A DNA stretch of 64,000 nt from Deltaproteobacteria bacterium IMCC39146 (lineage in GTDB: Bacteria; Desulfobacterota; Desulfuromonadia; Desulfuromonadales; BM103): NCBI GenBank assembly GCA_030005635.1, contig JARUHP010000005.1, positions 1 to 64,000 of the forward strand, in the 5' to 3' direction. The notes under the pieces were generated by a model. The model saw only the letters and a program-made list of their open reading frames with translations. It was not told where the DNA came from and did not search any database. The position numbers were made by a program, and so were the translations under genes. This document shows, piece by piece, positions 8,851 to 18,880 of this stretch. Each line of letters starts with the position of its first letter. The stretch's first letter is position 1.

Positions 8851-11832
8851 ATGGCTTGGCGAATAGTAGTCGGTCTCAAAGAAAATGTTCGTGATGCTCG
8901 CGGTGAGCGGGTGCGGCGCGAGATTCGTGAGCACCTCGGTATTGAATTACAATCGGTGCGAACGATTGATGTTTACACTGTCGACGCGCAACTTTCAGAA
9001 GGTGAGGTTGCCGCTTCTGCCGCGGGGCCGTTCAGTGATCCGGTGATCCAGGACTACACCATCAACCAGCCCTTGGCTCATGACTTCGATGTTTTGGTTG
9101 AGGTTGGTTATCGCCCTGGTGTAACCGACAATGTCGGGCGTACCGCACGTGAGGCGATCCAATACCAGACGGGGCGAGCTTTTACTCCGGAGGAGGGTGT
9201 CTATACCTCGGTCCAGTATCTCCTTTCCGGTGATATCTCTGTTGAGGTTGCGGAGAGGATCGCAAAGGATTTTCTCGGCAATGGTTTGATCCAGCGTTGG
9301 GATATTATCTCCCGTGCCGCTTTCGATGGCAGCAAGGGCGTTGCGGTGACTGTCCCCAAGGTCACCAGCACGGCGAAACCTGCAGTCAGGCCGGTCAGCC
9401 TCGAAGTCAGTGATGAAAAGCTGATGGAGATCAGCCGCAGCGGCATGCTTGCCTTGACTCTCGAGGAGATGCAGGCAATCCAGTTCTATTATCGCCAGGA
9501 AAATGTGATCGCTTCGCGCAAGGCTGTCGGTCTTGCTGCTATGCCCACCGATGTTGAACTCGAAGCGCTGGCCCAGACCTGGAGTGAACACTGTAAACAC
9601 AAGATCTTCTCTGCACGCATTGAGTATGAGGACGAGCAGGGTAACCTGGAAGTCATCAACTCACTCTTTAAGAGCTATATTATGCAGGTGACGGCTGATG
9701 TTCGTAAAGCGCGGGGCAAAGACGATATCTGTCTCTCGGTTTTCAAGGATAACGCCGGAGTTATCAAGTTTAACGATGACTGGAGCCTGGTCTACAAGGT
9801 TGAAACCCATAACTCACCGAGTGCTCTTGATCCTTACGGTGGCGCGCTGACCGGCATTGTCGGTTGCAACCGGGATCCTTTCGGTACCGGTATGGGCGCT
9901 CGCCTGATGTTCAATACCGATGTGTTCTGCTTTGCCTCACCTTTTTACGACAAACCGCTGCCTCCGCGCCTGCTGCACCCCCGTCGGATTTTCGAAGGCG
10001 TTGTTGAGGGTGTTGAGCACGGTGGTAACAAGAGCGGTATCCCTACCGTCAATGGTTCGCTTGTGTTTGACGAGCGTTTTGCCGGCAAGCCCTTGGTTTA
10101 CTGCGGTACTGGCGCGATCATGCCGCGCATTCTCAATGGCCAGCCGTGTCATGAGAAGGAAGCTAAGGTTGGTGACCGTATCGTTATGGCGGGAGGTCGC
10201 GTTGGCAAGGATGGTATTCATGGGGCCACTTTCTCCTCGGAAGAGCTTCACGAAGGTTCTCCGGTGACCGCAGTGCAGATCGGTGATCCGATCACCCAGC
10301 GCCGCATGTTCGATTTTTTGATCATTGCCCGTGATCGTGGTCTTTATAATGCGATTACCGACAACGGCGCAGGCGGACTCTCCTCATCAGTTGGCGAGAT
10401 GGCTGAGTTTACCAATGGCTTCGAGATGCACCTCGACCTTGCGCCCCTCAAGTACAGCGGCCTGCAACCCTGGGAAATTCTGATCTCTGAAGCCCAGGAG
10501 CGCATGACCATGGCTGTGCCTCCTGAGAAGCTCGAAGAATTTTCAACTTTGGCTGATGAAATGGGTGTTGAAATCACCGATCTTGGTCAGTTTACCGACT
10601 CCGGTTATTTCCATTGTCTCTACGAAGGTGAAACCGCCTCGTACCTGCCGATGGAGTTCATTCACGACGGTGTGCCGCAGATGGTACTGTCGGCGCGTTG
10701 GACGCCGCCTTCGTTGCAGGAGCCCGGTTTTTCTCAGCCTCTCGATATGGATGCGACCCTGCGTCACATGCTGGGCCGTCTCGATATCTGCTCCAAGGAA
10801 TCGGTTGTGCGTCGTTACGACCACGAAGTTCAGGGTGGAACGGTGATTAAGCCGCTGGTTGGGGTTGCCAATGACGGGCCTTCCGATGCTGCTGTTGTGA
10901 AACCTCTCTTTGACTCCTTCGAAGGGGTGGTGGTCGCCCACGGTATCTGCCCGAGCTACAGCGATATCGATACCTATCATATGATGGCCAACGCGGTGGA
11001 TGAGGGCTTACGTAATTACGTCGCCGTAGGCGGTAATATCGAGCATGTCGCAGGCCTGGACAACTTCTGTTGGTGCGACCCTGTGGTCAGCGCCAAGACG
11101 CCGGACGGCGAATACAAGGCGGCCCAGCTGGTTCGCGCCAACCAGGCTCTCTACGATTACTGCCTGGCTTTCGGTGTTCCCCTGATCTCCGGTAAAGACT
11201 CGATGAAGAACGACTACATGATCGGTGATACCAAGATCTCGATTCCGCCGACCGTGCTTTTCTCTGTGATTGGCAAAATCGAGGATTTGCGCAAGGCGGT
11301 CACTATGGACGCCAAGGCGCCCGGTGATCTGGTTTACCTGCTTGGTGAAACCCGGGACGAGCTCGGAGGCTCCGAATATTATGCTCTGCATGACCAGGTT
11401 GGGGCGAACGTCCCTAAGGTTGACGCAGAGAGTGCCATGCAGCGTTATCGTACCCTTAATGCTGCTCAGGAAGAGGGTTTGATCGCTTCTTGCCATGATC
11501 TCTCTGACGGTGGTCTCGCGGTCTCTCTTGCGGAAACGGCCTTTGCCGGCGGCTTCGGTATTTCTGTCGATCTGCATGATGTCCCCGTTGCAGCCGCCAT
11601 GAGAGAAGATCGGGTGCTCTACAGTGAATCGGCCAGCCGACTTTTGGTGACGGTTAAAGAAGAGAACAGCGAGCAATTCGAGAAGCTTTTTGCCGGCCAG
11701 ATTTTCGCATGCATCGGCGAAGTGACTGCTGATGAGTATCTGAAGATTACAGGTCTGCAGGGCGAAGTTCTGATTCGAAGCACTCTTGATGATCTCAAGG
11801 AAGCGTGGCAGAGCCCGCTGCGGGAGATGTAA
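8851..11832 (+). CDS. purL: phosphoribosylformylglycinamidine synthase, synthetase subunit (large PurL without glutaminase)
   Basis: 993 residues. It catalyses ATP-dependent amidation of FGAR to FGAM, step 4 of purine synthesis. The N-terminal 150 residues look like two PurS-type units in tandem (residues 1-75, VGLKENVRDARGE…; 82-150, VGYRPGVTDNVGR…). A linker and two AIR-synthase-type halves follow. Conserved motifs are WSEHCKHKIF, KVETHNSPSAL, DPFGTGMGARL and SGKDSMKND. The C-terminal glutaminase of the approximately 1,300-residue proteobacterial enzyme is absent and is supplied by the next gene. The stop overlaps the purQ start (TAATG). AGGAG precedes ATG 8851. Confidence 0.97.
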   Translation: MAWRIVVGLKENVRDARGERVRREIREHLGIELQSVRTIDVYTVDAQLSEGEVAASAAGPFSDPVIQDYTINQPLAHDFDVLVEVGYRPGVTDNVGRTAREAIQYQTGRAFTPEEGVYTSVQYLLSGDISVEVAERIAKDFLGNGLIQRWDIISRAAFDGSKGVAVTVPKVTSTAKPAVRPVSLEVSDEKLMEISRSGMLALTLEEMQAIQFYYRQENVIASRKAVGLAAMPTDVELEALAQTWSEHCKHKIFSARIEYEDEQGNLEVINSLFKSYIMQVTADVRKARGKDDICLSVFKDNAGVIKFNDDWSLVYKVETHNSPSALDPYGGALTGIVGCNRDPFGTGMGARLMFNTDVFCFASPFYDKPLPPRLLHPRRIFEGVVEGVEHGGNKSGIPTVNGSLVFDERFAGKPLVYCGTGAIMPRILNGQPCHEKEAKVGDRIVMAGGRVGKDGIHGATFSSEELHEGSPVTAVQIGDPITQRRMFDFLIIARDRGLYNAITDNGAGGLSSSVGEMAEFTNGFEMHLDLAPLKYSGLQPWEILISEAQERMTMAVPPEKLEEFSTLADEMGVEITDLGQFTDSGYFHCLYEGETASYLPMEFIHDGVPQMVLSARWTPPSLQEPGFSQPLDMDATLRHMLGRLDICSKESVVRRYDHEVQGGTVIKPLVGVANDGPSDAAVVKPLFDSFEGVVVAHGICPSYSDIDTYHMMANAVDEGLRNYVAVGGNIEHVAGLDNFCWCDPVVSAKTPDGEYKAAQLVRANQALYDYCLAFGVPLISGKDSMKNDYMIGDTKISIPPTVLFSVIGKIEDLRKAVTMDAKAPGDLVYLLGETRDELGGSEYYALHDQVGANVPKVDAESAMQRYRTLNAAQEEGLIASCHDLSDGGLAVSLAETAFAGGFGISVDLHDVPVAAAMREDRVLYSESASRLLVTVKEENSEQFEKLFAGQIFACIGEVTADEYLKITGLQGEVLIRSTLDDLKEAWQSPLREM

Positions 11833-12665
11833 TGATGTCTAAACAAGTACGGGCTGTTGTCATCTCCGGCAATGGCACCAACTGTGAACGTGAAGTCGCT
11901 AACGCCTGCCGCGTGGCTGGCGCTGAAGTTGTTGATATTGTCCACGTTGCCGAACTGATCTCCGGCCGAGCCCGGCTAGATGACTATCATTTCCTCAACT
12001 TGGCCGGTGGCTTTCTGGATGGCGACGACTTAGGGAGCGCCAAGGCCGGAGCGAACCGGTTAACTCACGCTGCGGTTAAGGGCAGTGAGGAGACCTTAAG
12101 CGACCAGTTGCAGCGCTTTATTGCCGACGGCAAGCTGATTATGGGGGTCTGCAACGGTTTCCAGTTGATGACCAAGATGGGCTTGCTCCCGGCTATCGGT
12201 GGTGATTACCAGAGGCAATCGGCGACCTTAACCTTTAATGATGGCGGCCGCTTCGAAGATCGTTGGTGCTACCTCAAGGTTGACCAGGAGTCGCCCTGTG
12301 TTTTCACCCGTAGCCTCGACGGTGTTTATCTGCCGGTTCGCCACGGAGAAGGCAAGTTCGTTGTCGAGAACGACGCGCTGTTGCAGCAGATTGAAGAAAA
12401 ACACTTGTCTGTTGTCAAATATTGCGACGCTGATTACCAGGCACCGGTTATGGACTATCCGTTGAATCCGAACGGTTCGGTGGCCTCAATAGCCGGCGTC
12501 TGCGACGAATCCGGCAGGCTCTTTGGTTTGATGCCGCATCCGGAAGCTTATATTCACAGAACCCATCATCCCCGCTGGACCCGGGAACCAGAGTTGCCGG
12601 AAGAGGGAATGGGGTTATGGTTATATATCAACGCAGTCAAGTACATTCGTGAGGAATTACTTTAA
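11832..12665 (+). CDS. purQ: phosphoribosylformylglycinamidine synthase, glutaminase subunit
   Basis: 277 residues from ATG 11832; a second ATG follows immediately at 11835. It provides ammonia to PurL from glutamine. This is a class I glutamine amidotransferase with nucleophile C107 in GVCNGFQLM and a C-terminal His/Glu pair in MPHPEAY. The extended C-terminus (HRTHHPRWTREPELP) resembles the glutaminase end of the large fused PurL more than the short Gram-positive PurQ of about 225 residues. It therefore looks like the two halves of a large enzyme encoded separately. Start overlaps the purL stop, suggesting translational coupling. GGGAG lies 6 bases upstream. Confidence 0.96.
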   Translation: MMSKQVRAVVISGNGTNCEREVANACRVAGAEVVDIVHVAELISGRARLDDYHFLNLAGGFLDGDDLGSAKAGANRLTHAAVKGSEETLSDQLQRFIADGKLIMGVCNGFQLMTKMGLLPAIGGDYQRQSATLTFNDGGRFEDRWCYLKVDQESPCVFTRSLDGVYLPVRHGEGKFVVENDALLQQIEEKHLSVVKYCDADYQAPVMDYPLNPNGSVASIAGVCDESGRLFGLMPHPEAYIHRTHHPRWTREPELPEEGMGLWLYINAVKYIREELL

Positions 12666-12671
12666 GACCAG

Positions 12672-12699
12672 GGACGCGGTACGTGGGACGCGGTACGTG
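12672..12699 (+). repeat. tandem 14-bp repeat in the purQ-purF spacer
   Basis: The unit GGACGCGGTACGTG occurs twice back to back, at 12672-12685 and 12686-12699, with no mismatch. It is a short remnant of the phrase-type intergenic repeats seen elsewhere in the window. Confidence 0.8.
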
Positions 12700-12754
12700 G
12701 TAAAACCAAAAGCAACAAACAACGCTGGTCTCCAGCGGCGGAGATTTTTAAACC

Positions 12755-14164
12755 ATGTCTGACAAGTTTCATGATGAATGCGGTGTCTTCGGTATCTTCG
12801 GTCACCCGGAGGCATCCAACCTGACCTACCTCGGTCTTTACGCTTTGCAGCATCGCGGTCAGGAGAGTTGTGGCATTGTCTCCGGCGATGGTAAGAGGTT
12901 GCACTCCTATAAAGGCATGGGGCTGGTGTCCGACCGCTTCAAACGGGACTCTATTTTTGACGAATTGCCTGGCCGCAACGCGATCGGTCATGTTCGCTAT
13001 TCAACCGCCGGCAGTAGTGATTTCAAGAATGTTCAGCCGATCATGGTTGATTATGCCCGCGGCAGTATCGCCGTTGCTCACAACGGCAACCTGGTTGACG
13101 CTCAGGAAGTGAGGAATGGCCTGGAGCATACAGGGTCGATCTTTTCCACGACCTCTGACACGGAAGTTCTGATTCACCTGCTGGCAAAATCGCAGAGTGA
13201 TTCGTTGGCAGATCGTGTCGCTGAAGCTTTGATGGCAGTTAAAGGTGCATACAGCATCGTTTTTCTCACCGAAACACGCATGGTCGCGGTTCGTGATCCG
13301 AACGGCTTCCGTCCTCTTGCTCTCGGCAGACTCAATGGTGCTTATGTTGTTGCCTCTGAAACCTGTGCTTTTGACCTGATTGATGCTGAGTTCATTCGTG
13401 AAATCGAACCAGGTGAGATGGTCGTCATTGATAAAAACGGTATGAAGTCTTACAAACCATTTAAAGAGACTGCGCCATCACCCTGCATTTTCGAATTTGT
13501 TTACTTTGCACGTCCGGATAGCACGATCTTCGGTAAACAGGTTTACACGGTCCGTAAAGAGCTCGGTCGCCAGCTGGCTCGTGAACATCATGTCGACGCT
13601 GATGTCGTGCTTGCTGTGCCGGACTCCGGTGTGCCGGCGACAATGGGTTACGCTGAAGTATCGGGCATCCCTATCGAGTTGGGGCTGATCCGCAATCATT
13701 ACGTCGGTCGAACCTTTATTGAGCCGCAGCAGTCGATTCGCCACTTCGGTGTCAAACTTAAGCTCAATGCTGTCCGTGATGTGATTGAGGGCAAGCGTGT
13801 TGTCGTCGTCGATGACTCTCTGGTGCGTGGCACTACGGCGCGTAAGATCGTTAAGATGATTCGTAACGCAGGCGCTCGAGAAGTTCACGTACGCCTTTCC
13901 AGCCCGCCGACCAGCTTTCCCTGCTACTACGGCATAGATACACCGTCCCGCAAGGAATTGATCTCCTCGTCACATACGATTGAAGAGATCGCTCGCTACA
14001 TAACCGCTGATTCCATTGGCTACCTGAGTCGAGAAGGCATGTTGTCGGCGGCGGGAGTCCCGAAAGGGTGTAAAGGCAAGCGTTTTTGCGACGCCTGTTT
14101 TAGCGGTGAATATCCGGTCAAATTTCCCAGGTTAAAGGCTGATAGTCAGTTGGGGCTTTTCTGA
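12755..14164 (+). CDS. purF: amidophosphoribosyltransferase
   Basis: 469 residues. It commits PRPP and glutamine to purine synthesis by forming phosphoribosylamine. An 8-residue propeptide precedes the nucleophile C9 ([11 protein letters not shown]), which would be exposed by self-cleavage. The N-terminal Ntn glutaminase domain has QHRGQES and GHVRYSTAG. The C-terminal phosphoribosyltransferase has the PRPP loop [13 protein letters not shown] at about 349-361. Cysteines in [10 protein letters not shown] and [11 protein letters not shown] indicate the [4Fe-4S]-containing Bacillus-type enzyme. It sits downstream of purL-purQ. Confidence 0.98.
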   Translation: MSDKFHDECGVFGIFGHPEASNLTYLGLYALQHRGQESCGIVSGDGKRLHSYKGMGLVSDRFKRDSIFDELPGRNAIGHVRYSTAGSSDFKNVQPIMVDYARGSIAVAHNGNLVDAQEVRNGLEHTGSIFSTTSDTEVLIHLLAKSQSDSLADRVAEALMAVKGAYSIVFLTETRMVAVRDPNGFRPLALGRLNGAYVVASETCAFDLIDAEFIREIEPGEMVVIDKNGMKSYKPFKETAPSPCIFEFVYFARPDSTIFGKQVYTVRKELGRQLAREHHVDADVVLAVPDSGVPATMGYAEVSGIPIELGLIRNHYVGRTFIEPQQSIRHFGVKLKLNAVRDVIEGKRVVVVDDSLVRGTTARKIVKMIRNAGAREVHVRLSSPPTSFPCYYGIDTPSRKELISSSHTIEEIARYITADSIGYLSREGMLSAAGVPKGCKGKRFCDACFSGEYPVKFPRLKADSQLGLF

Positions 14165-14175
14165 AAAAAAGTTAA

Positions 14176-14244
14176 GGAATAAGGTTCTGGGATAAGGGTT
14201 AAGGGTTAACTTTGGGCCCTGAACCCTTTTCCTTGAACCTATTG
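14176..14244. repeat. imperfect palindromic repeat (AAGGGTTAAGGGTT phrase)
   Basis: The left side AATAAGGTTCTGGGATAAGG runs into GGTTAAGGGTTAAC. The right side GAACCCTTTTCCTTGAACCT is its imperfect complement around GGGCCC. It fills most of the purF-pyrE spacer and could form a long hairpin in the transcript. Confidence 0.6.
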
Positions 14245-14267
14245 AATAATGTTCTAAGGAGAAATTG

Positions 14268-14825
14268 ATGACAGAGCAGGAACGTAATGAATTGATGCAG
14301 ATTGTGCGTGAACAGTCTTACGAGGAGCGTGAAGTGACACTGGCTTCCGGGCGTAAGAGTAACTTCTATTTTGATGGCAAGCAGACAGCGCTTCATTGCA
14401 AAGGCGGTTTGTTGACAGGTAAGGCTTTCTGGGAGATTGTCAAAACCTTTGAAGGACCGATTCACGGTGTTGGCGGTTTAACCATGGGGGCTGATCCAAT
14501 TGCTACGGCAACGTCTATCGCCGCGACTCTCGATGGCCAGCCTGTACATGCCTTCATTATTCGTAAAGAGCCCAAAGGGCACGGTACCGGTCAATGGCTG
14601 GAAGGACGCAAAAACTTGCCACCAGGCTCCCGTGTTGTGATTGTTGAGGATGTTACGACGACAGGCGATTCGTCCTTGAAGGCTGTTGATCGTGCTCAGC
14701 AGGAAGGTCTCGAGGTGCTGGGCATTATCACCCTGGTTGATCGTGAAGAAGGTGCTCGTGAGAATATCGAGGGTCAGGGGCAGGTCCTGAAGTCTGTTTT
14801 TACGAGGACTGAAGTCGTCGCATAA
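14268..14825 (+). CDS. pyrE: orotate phosphoribosyltransferase
   Basis: 185 residues from ATG 14268, preceded by TAAGGAG. A TTG one codon upstream is less likely. It converts orotate and PRPP to OMP in pyrimidine synthesis. Motifs seen: TLASGRKSNFYFDGKQ near the N-terminus, GGLTMGADPIATA, FIIRKEPKGHGTG, and the PRPP loop VVIVEDVTTTGDS at about 122-134. It follows the purine genes, separated by a palindromic repeat, and a strong terminator follows it. Confidence 0.97.
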   Translation: MTEQERNELMQIVREQSYEEREVTLASGRKSNFYFDGKQTALHCKGGLLTGKAFWEIVKTFEGPIHGVGGLTMGADPIATATSIAATLDGQPVHAFIIRKEPKGHGTGQWLEGRKNLPPGSRVVIVEDVTTTGDSSLKAVDRAQQEGLEVLGIITLVDREEGARENIEGQGQVLKSVFTRTEVVA

Positions 14826-14850
14826 GCTCCAAACAAATTATTGATTACCG

Positions 14851-14879
14851 AACGGGGATGCGGTATGCATCCCCGTTTT
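14851..14879 (+). terminator. terminator after pyrE
   Basis: The stem ACGGGGATGC/GCATCCCCGT with a short GGTAT loop is followed by TTTTGCGTT. It lies 26 bp downstream of the pyrE stop and ends the pur/pyr transcript. Confidence 0.85.
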
Positions 14880-14932
14880 GCGTTATAATGGGTCAAAAAG
14901 ATATGGCTCTATAACCCAAACATAGGTAATAT

Positions 14933-16063
14933 GTGTTTACACCAAAACAGCAAGAGTTGAAATCAAATGAGAGTGTTATGCAAGCAGCACAATATTTCCC
15001 TTCTGATTATAGCTCTGCAAGACAATCTTTTCTCACTGCGGCTCATGCCTGCGGTGCAGAGATAGAGAGTTTTCTCGCTCCGACACTTTCAACAAAAGGA
15101 AAGGACCTCTTCACAGACGTCGCAACCCTTGGCCAGACCGATGCTGTAAACGCTTTAGTCGTTATCTCCGGGACTCATGGCGTCGAAGGCTTCGCTGGCT
15201 CCGGAATTCAAGCAGGATTGTTGTTTGACGGTCTTTTTTGTCACCTTTGTCCTGATGTTAAAGTGATAATGATCCACGCCTTGAATCCTTACGGCTTTGC
15301 TGAGAAGAGAAGGTTTAACGAGGGCAATGTTGATTTAAATCGAAACTTTATCGATCACGCTAAATCAAGCCCAAGTAATTATGATTATGACCAGCTGGCT
15401 ATGGCAATTGCTCCCCGGTCTCTCTCCCGTGTTACTGAACTGACAGCTCAACTGAAAATCCTTTGCTACCGACTTCGCCATGGCCGCTCCAGGTTGCAGC
15501 ACGCTGTAACTCATGGCCAGTACTCGCATCCTCAGGGACTCTTTTATGGTGGTCATTTTGAGGCTTGGTCGAATCAGCTTCTGCGTAGTCTCACCCAAAA
15601 ACATTTAACGTGCTGTCACCGTGTTGCGGTCGTTGATCTGCATACTGGTCTTGGGTCGTATGGCAAGGGCGAGCTGGTTGTGGATGCTTCGGAGGATGCC
15701 CCTGTGTTTGGGCGTGCAGCTTCAATTTGGGGCGTTGAGCGAGTCAAGTCAACTATCGCGGGTGGCTCTGTTTCAAGTCGCCTGGTTGGTACGATCAACC
15801 AAGCTTTTGTTGATATGCTGCCAACTTCAGAAGTTACCGCTGTAGGACTTGAATTCGGAACTTTGCCACCGATGGCCGTGTTTAATTCTCTTCGAGCGGA
15901 GAACTGGCTGTATCATTATGGTGACCAAGGATCTCGTAATGCCGACGCGATAAAAGAAGCCCTGATGAGAGCGTTTTACCCCGATGACGATGCGTGGAAA
16001 GAGAGTGTAATGGAGCAGGGTAGGGATGTTATTGAGAGGGCTTTGAGAGCGTGGGCTGAGTGA
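14933..16063 (+). CDS. DUF2817 / M14-like zinc carboxypeptidase family protein
   Basis: 376 residues from GTG 14933, with AGG 6 bases upstream. An ATG at 14978 is an alternative start, just before the family-like YFPSDYSSARQSFL. Zinc-ligand-like motifs are present: H82 and E85 in SGTHGVEGFAGSG, the NVDLNRNF arginine/asparagine motif, and a later histidine in VVDLHTGLG. These match the M14-type catalytic layout of DUF2817. No signal peptide is seen, so it is probably cytosolic. It stands alone between a terminator and a repeat region. The substrate is unknown. Confidence 0.85.
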   Translation: MFTPKQQELKSNESVMQAAQYFPSDYSSARQSFLTAAHACGAEIESFLAPTLSTKGKDLFTDVATLGQTDAVNALVVISGTHGVEGFAGSGIQAGLLFDGLFCHLCPDVKVIMIHALNPYGFAEKRRFNEGNVDLNRNFIDHAKSSPSNYDYDQLAMAIAPRSLSRVTELTAQLKILCYRLRHGRSRLQHAVTHGQYSHPQGLFYGGHFEAWSNQLLRSLTQKHLTCCHRVAVVDLHTGLGSYGKGELVVDASEDAPVFGRAASIWGVERVKSTIAGGSVSSRLVGTINQAFVDMLPTSEVTAVGLEFGTLPPMAVFNSLRAENWLYHYGDQGSRNADAIKEALMRAFYPDDDAWKESVMEQGRDVIERALRAWAE

Positions 16064-16064
16064 T

Positions 16065-16211
16065 CTATTGTTTTTTTTGTAGAACTTTTAACCCCAAAGA
16101 CAAAACAAGACCGTCGGGTTTGCCCGACAGCAACTTCATTTTCTTTGTGGCGACAAAGAAAACGAAGCAAAAGAAAACTTGGCGCTGCGCTTGGCATGTC
16201 TGGCTCGATAT
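16065..16211 (+). repeat. dispersed intergenic repeat, copy 1
   Basis: About 147 bp that matches 54,622-54,766 at close to nine bases in ten by eye, in the same orientation. It includes a GTCGGG…CCCGAC hairpin and the phrase ATTTTCTTTGTGGCGACAAA, itself a small inverted repeat. Weaker similarity continues to about 16,290 (TTCCCCC…GAGGCCCTT in both copies at the same distance). The rest of the 550-bp spacer 16,064-16,613 holds no gene that I can support. Confidence 0.85.
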
Positions 16212-16613
16212 CGCAATAACATCAATTCATTAAAGATTATCCGACAATCAAGCTACTGTTCCCCCTTAGTTGACGAGGCCCTTGAGAACCTCTCCAGTAG
16301 TGACAGTCGCAAGGTCTCGTGTTCTTTGTCTCTCGCTACCAGAAAACCCTACAGTCAGACCCCCCATAATTATACCGTTTGGCGGGACGCGACCTGCCGG
16401 TTCTTCTTTTAGTTCTCAACAAAGATTTAAAGGACAACAGATTAACGATCTGTTGCTCTCTCTTCATTTCCGACCATAAAAGCAAAACTCAATATTTTTA
16501 CCTTCAAGTTTCTGCTCTAAAGCACGGGACAGCCCCGTATGATAGCGGGACAGTCTCACCTCACAGTTTTATTTTTTGCACGTCTTTGTTCAAATTAAGT
16601 TACGATCAACGCT

Positions 16614-18872
16614 ATGGGAAAAAAAATTGAGCTACTCGCGCCAGGCGGGGATATTGAATCTGTAAAGGCTGCCATTGTGGCCGGTGCCGATGCGATATAC
16701 TTCGGACTGAATACTTTTAATGCCAGGATGCGGGCAACCAATGTCGAACTTGATGACTTGGTCGGTATTGTCTCTCTTGCTCACAGAAACAGTTGCGAAA
16801 TCTTTATAACGATCAACATCGTTATCGTTGAAAGTGAAATTCGGGCTTTAATCAACCTGCTGAACAAGCTTGTAAATACCAAAATCGATGGCGTGATTGT
16901 TCAGGATCTGGGCTTGCTCTACCTGTTGTCGACCTATTTTAAAAATCTTAAAATACATGCCTCCACTCAACTGACAACGCACAACGAAGGTCAGATTAAA
17001 TTCCTAAGTGAGCTTTCTGCAACACGGGTCAACTTATCCAGAGAACTGAATCTTGATGAGTTGCGCATTCTCACTCGGGTTGGCCATGAAAACAACATCC
17101 TCAGTGAAGTCTTTGTCCATGGTTCCAACTGCCTCTCTTTTTCGGGGCTTTGCTATATAAGCTCAGCTCTTGAAGGCAAATCAGCAAATCGCGGTCGCTG
17201 CAACCAATCTTGCCGGGAACAATACGTGACCACCCCGGAAGGCAAAGATTTCCCCCTTAATATTAAAGATAACTCTGCCTTTAACGATCTTAAGGCACTC
17301 TCTGACGCCGGGGTTGACTCTGTTAAGATAGAAGGGCGGATGAAGAAGTTTCATTACGTCTATACGGTTGTAAATGCGTGGCGAAACCTGCTCAACAATT
17401 TCTATAGTCACAATCAGACCAGCGGCGATGCTACCGCTCTTTATCAGGTGTTTAACCGGGATTTCACCAATGCTTTCCTGATGGATAATCTCAATAAAGA
17501 TGTCTTTATCGACAACCCCAGAGATAACTCTGCCCTTTATTTTCATGAAGTAAAAAGACGCTCCGCTGATGAAGATATCCGACTCACGAAGACCGAACTT
17601 CACGACATAAGAACCGGTATTATCAACAAGGCAAAAGCAAAGATTGCCGCTTTAGACGTTGGAAAAACTCCTTTAAAGATAAGTGTCTCTGGTGAATCCG
17701 GCGAGGCGCTGAAAATCACCGTTGCAAGTGCAGACACCTCCATCGCCCCATTCGAAGTTCTTTCTGAATCCAGGTTAGTCCCTGGGCAAGGTAGCAGAGC
17801 AGGGCTGGATTACGATAGCCTCTATCAACGGCTGCAACCTGGGGTTGAATCGGAGCATGCTCTTGGCGAGCTGGAATGTGAAAACCTGCAAAAGGGACTC
17901 TTCCTACCGCTTAAAGTGCTCACTGCGACCAAGAGGAGCATGCTCTTTGTTCTCAATGGCTCAACAGAGGAGATTGAGCCGATCGAGACCCCGCGTTTAG
18001 AAGCGCAGGAGTCGTTGAAAACTAAACCCCGTCTCTCGGTATTGCTTTCTTCCAGAGAGCAACTGAAGCTCTGTCGCGAAACTTCTGCGGATCTGTTTTT
18101 TCAGCTCCCCAGCTGCTTTTCAGCTGACTCTTCTTCATTGGTCGAGCTTTTTCAGGAAAACCAGGCCCTAACTCCCTGGTTCCCTTCGGTTTTGATCGGT
18201 AAAGACTACGCTGCCGCTGTTGCACTCCTCGATCAGGTGAAGTCAAAGCGAATTGTCACCAACAACACCGGGATCGCTTACGAGGCGTATAAGAAGGGGA
18301 TTGCCTGGATCGCAGGTCCTTATCTGAATATTGTTAATTCCTTCAGCCTTTTATGTTTAAAGGAAAAATTCAACTGTTCTGGTTCCTTCATTTCAAATGA
18401 GATTAGCCGTAATCAGATGCTAAAAATCACCACACCTAAAGATTTTGAACTCTACTACAGTATTTATCACCCGGTTTTGCTCCTGACGAGTCGCCAATGT
18501 TTACTGCTCCCGATTGAAGGCTGTGACAAAAGCATTATGGATGATGAATGTGCGCTGGATTGCAACAGGTCTTCTGCCCTTACGAACTTGAAGGGTGTTG
18601 CTCTATTTGTTGATAAATCGAAAGGTTATTATCATCGCATCTATAATGAGCATAACTTTCTGAACACTGAGATTGTTAGTGATCTGTCGGATCGGTTTTC
18701 CAGCTTTTTTGTCGACTTAACGGCTGTGAAAACTGCAACGCAAGTAGAGCCGAACGAAAAGCGCATCATCAAAATTTTTGAGGATCTTTTAAATGCAAAG
18801 CCGGAGGCCAAAGAGGAACTCGAAAAAGCAATCCATCCCTCTTCAAACATCCAATATCAAAGAGGCATTTAA
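16614..18872 (+). CDS. peptidase U32 family protein, RlhA-like
   Basis: 752 residues. The N-terminal U32 domain (LLAPGGDIESVKAAIVAGADAIYFG) and the Cys-rich signature around residues 173-201 (C..SGLCYISS…GRCNQSCR) match the collagenase-like U32 group. It is then followed by a DUF3656-type extension. The closest characterised relative by architecture is E. coli RlhA, which hydroxylates 23S rRNA cytidine using an iron-sulfur centre. By analogy this is an RNA-hydroxylation factor rather than a protease. Start ATG 16614 gives the conserved N-terminus. The RNase H-like gene follows by 8 bp, suggesting co-transcription. Confidence 0.88.
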   Translation: MGKKIELLAPGGDIESVKAAIVAGADAIYFGLNTFNARMRATNVELDDLVGIVSLAHRNSCEIFITINIVIVESEIRALINLLNKLVNTKIDGVIVQDLGLLYLLSTYFKNLKIHASTQLTTHNEGQIKFLSELSATRVNLSRELNLDELRILTRVGHENNILSEVFVHGSNCLSFSGLCYISSALEGKSANRGRCNQSCREQYVTTPEGKDFPLNIKDNSAFNDLKALSDAGVDSVKIEGRMKKFHYVYTVVNAWRNLLNNFYSHNQTSGDATALYQVFNRDFTNAFLMDNLNKDVFIDNPRDNSALYFHEVKRRSADEDIRLTKTELHDIRTGIINKAKAKIAALDVGKTPLKISVSGESGEALKITVASADTSIAPFEVLSESRLVPGQGSRAGLDYDSLYQRLQPGVESEHALGELECENLQKGLFLPLKVLTATKRSMLFVLNGSTEEIEPIETPRLEAQESLKTKPRLSVLLSSREQLKLCRETSADLFFQLPSCFSADSSSLVELFQENQALTPWFPSVLIGKDYAAAVALLDQVKSKRIVTNNTGIAYEAYKKGIAWIAGPYLNIVNSFSLLCLKEKFNCSGSFISNEISRNQMLKITTPKDFELYYSIYHPVLLLTSRQCLLLPIEGCDKSIMDDECALDCNRSSALTNLKGVALFVDKSKGYYHRIYNEHNFLNTEIVSDLSDRFSSFFVDLTAVKTATQVEPNEKRIIKIFEDLLNAKPEAKEELEKAIHPSSNIQYQRGI

Positions 18873-18880
18873 ACGGCCCT

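Noticed and set aside
16179-16630. Three plus-strand frames in the spacer before the U32 gene
   Set aside because: They overlap each other and the dispersed repeat, and have no ribosome site.
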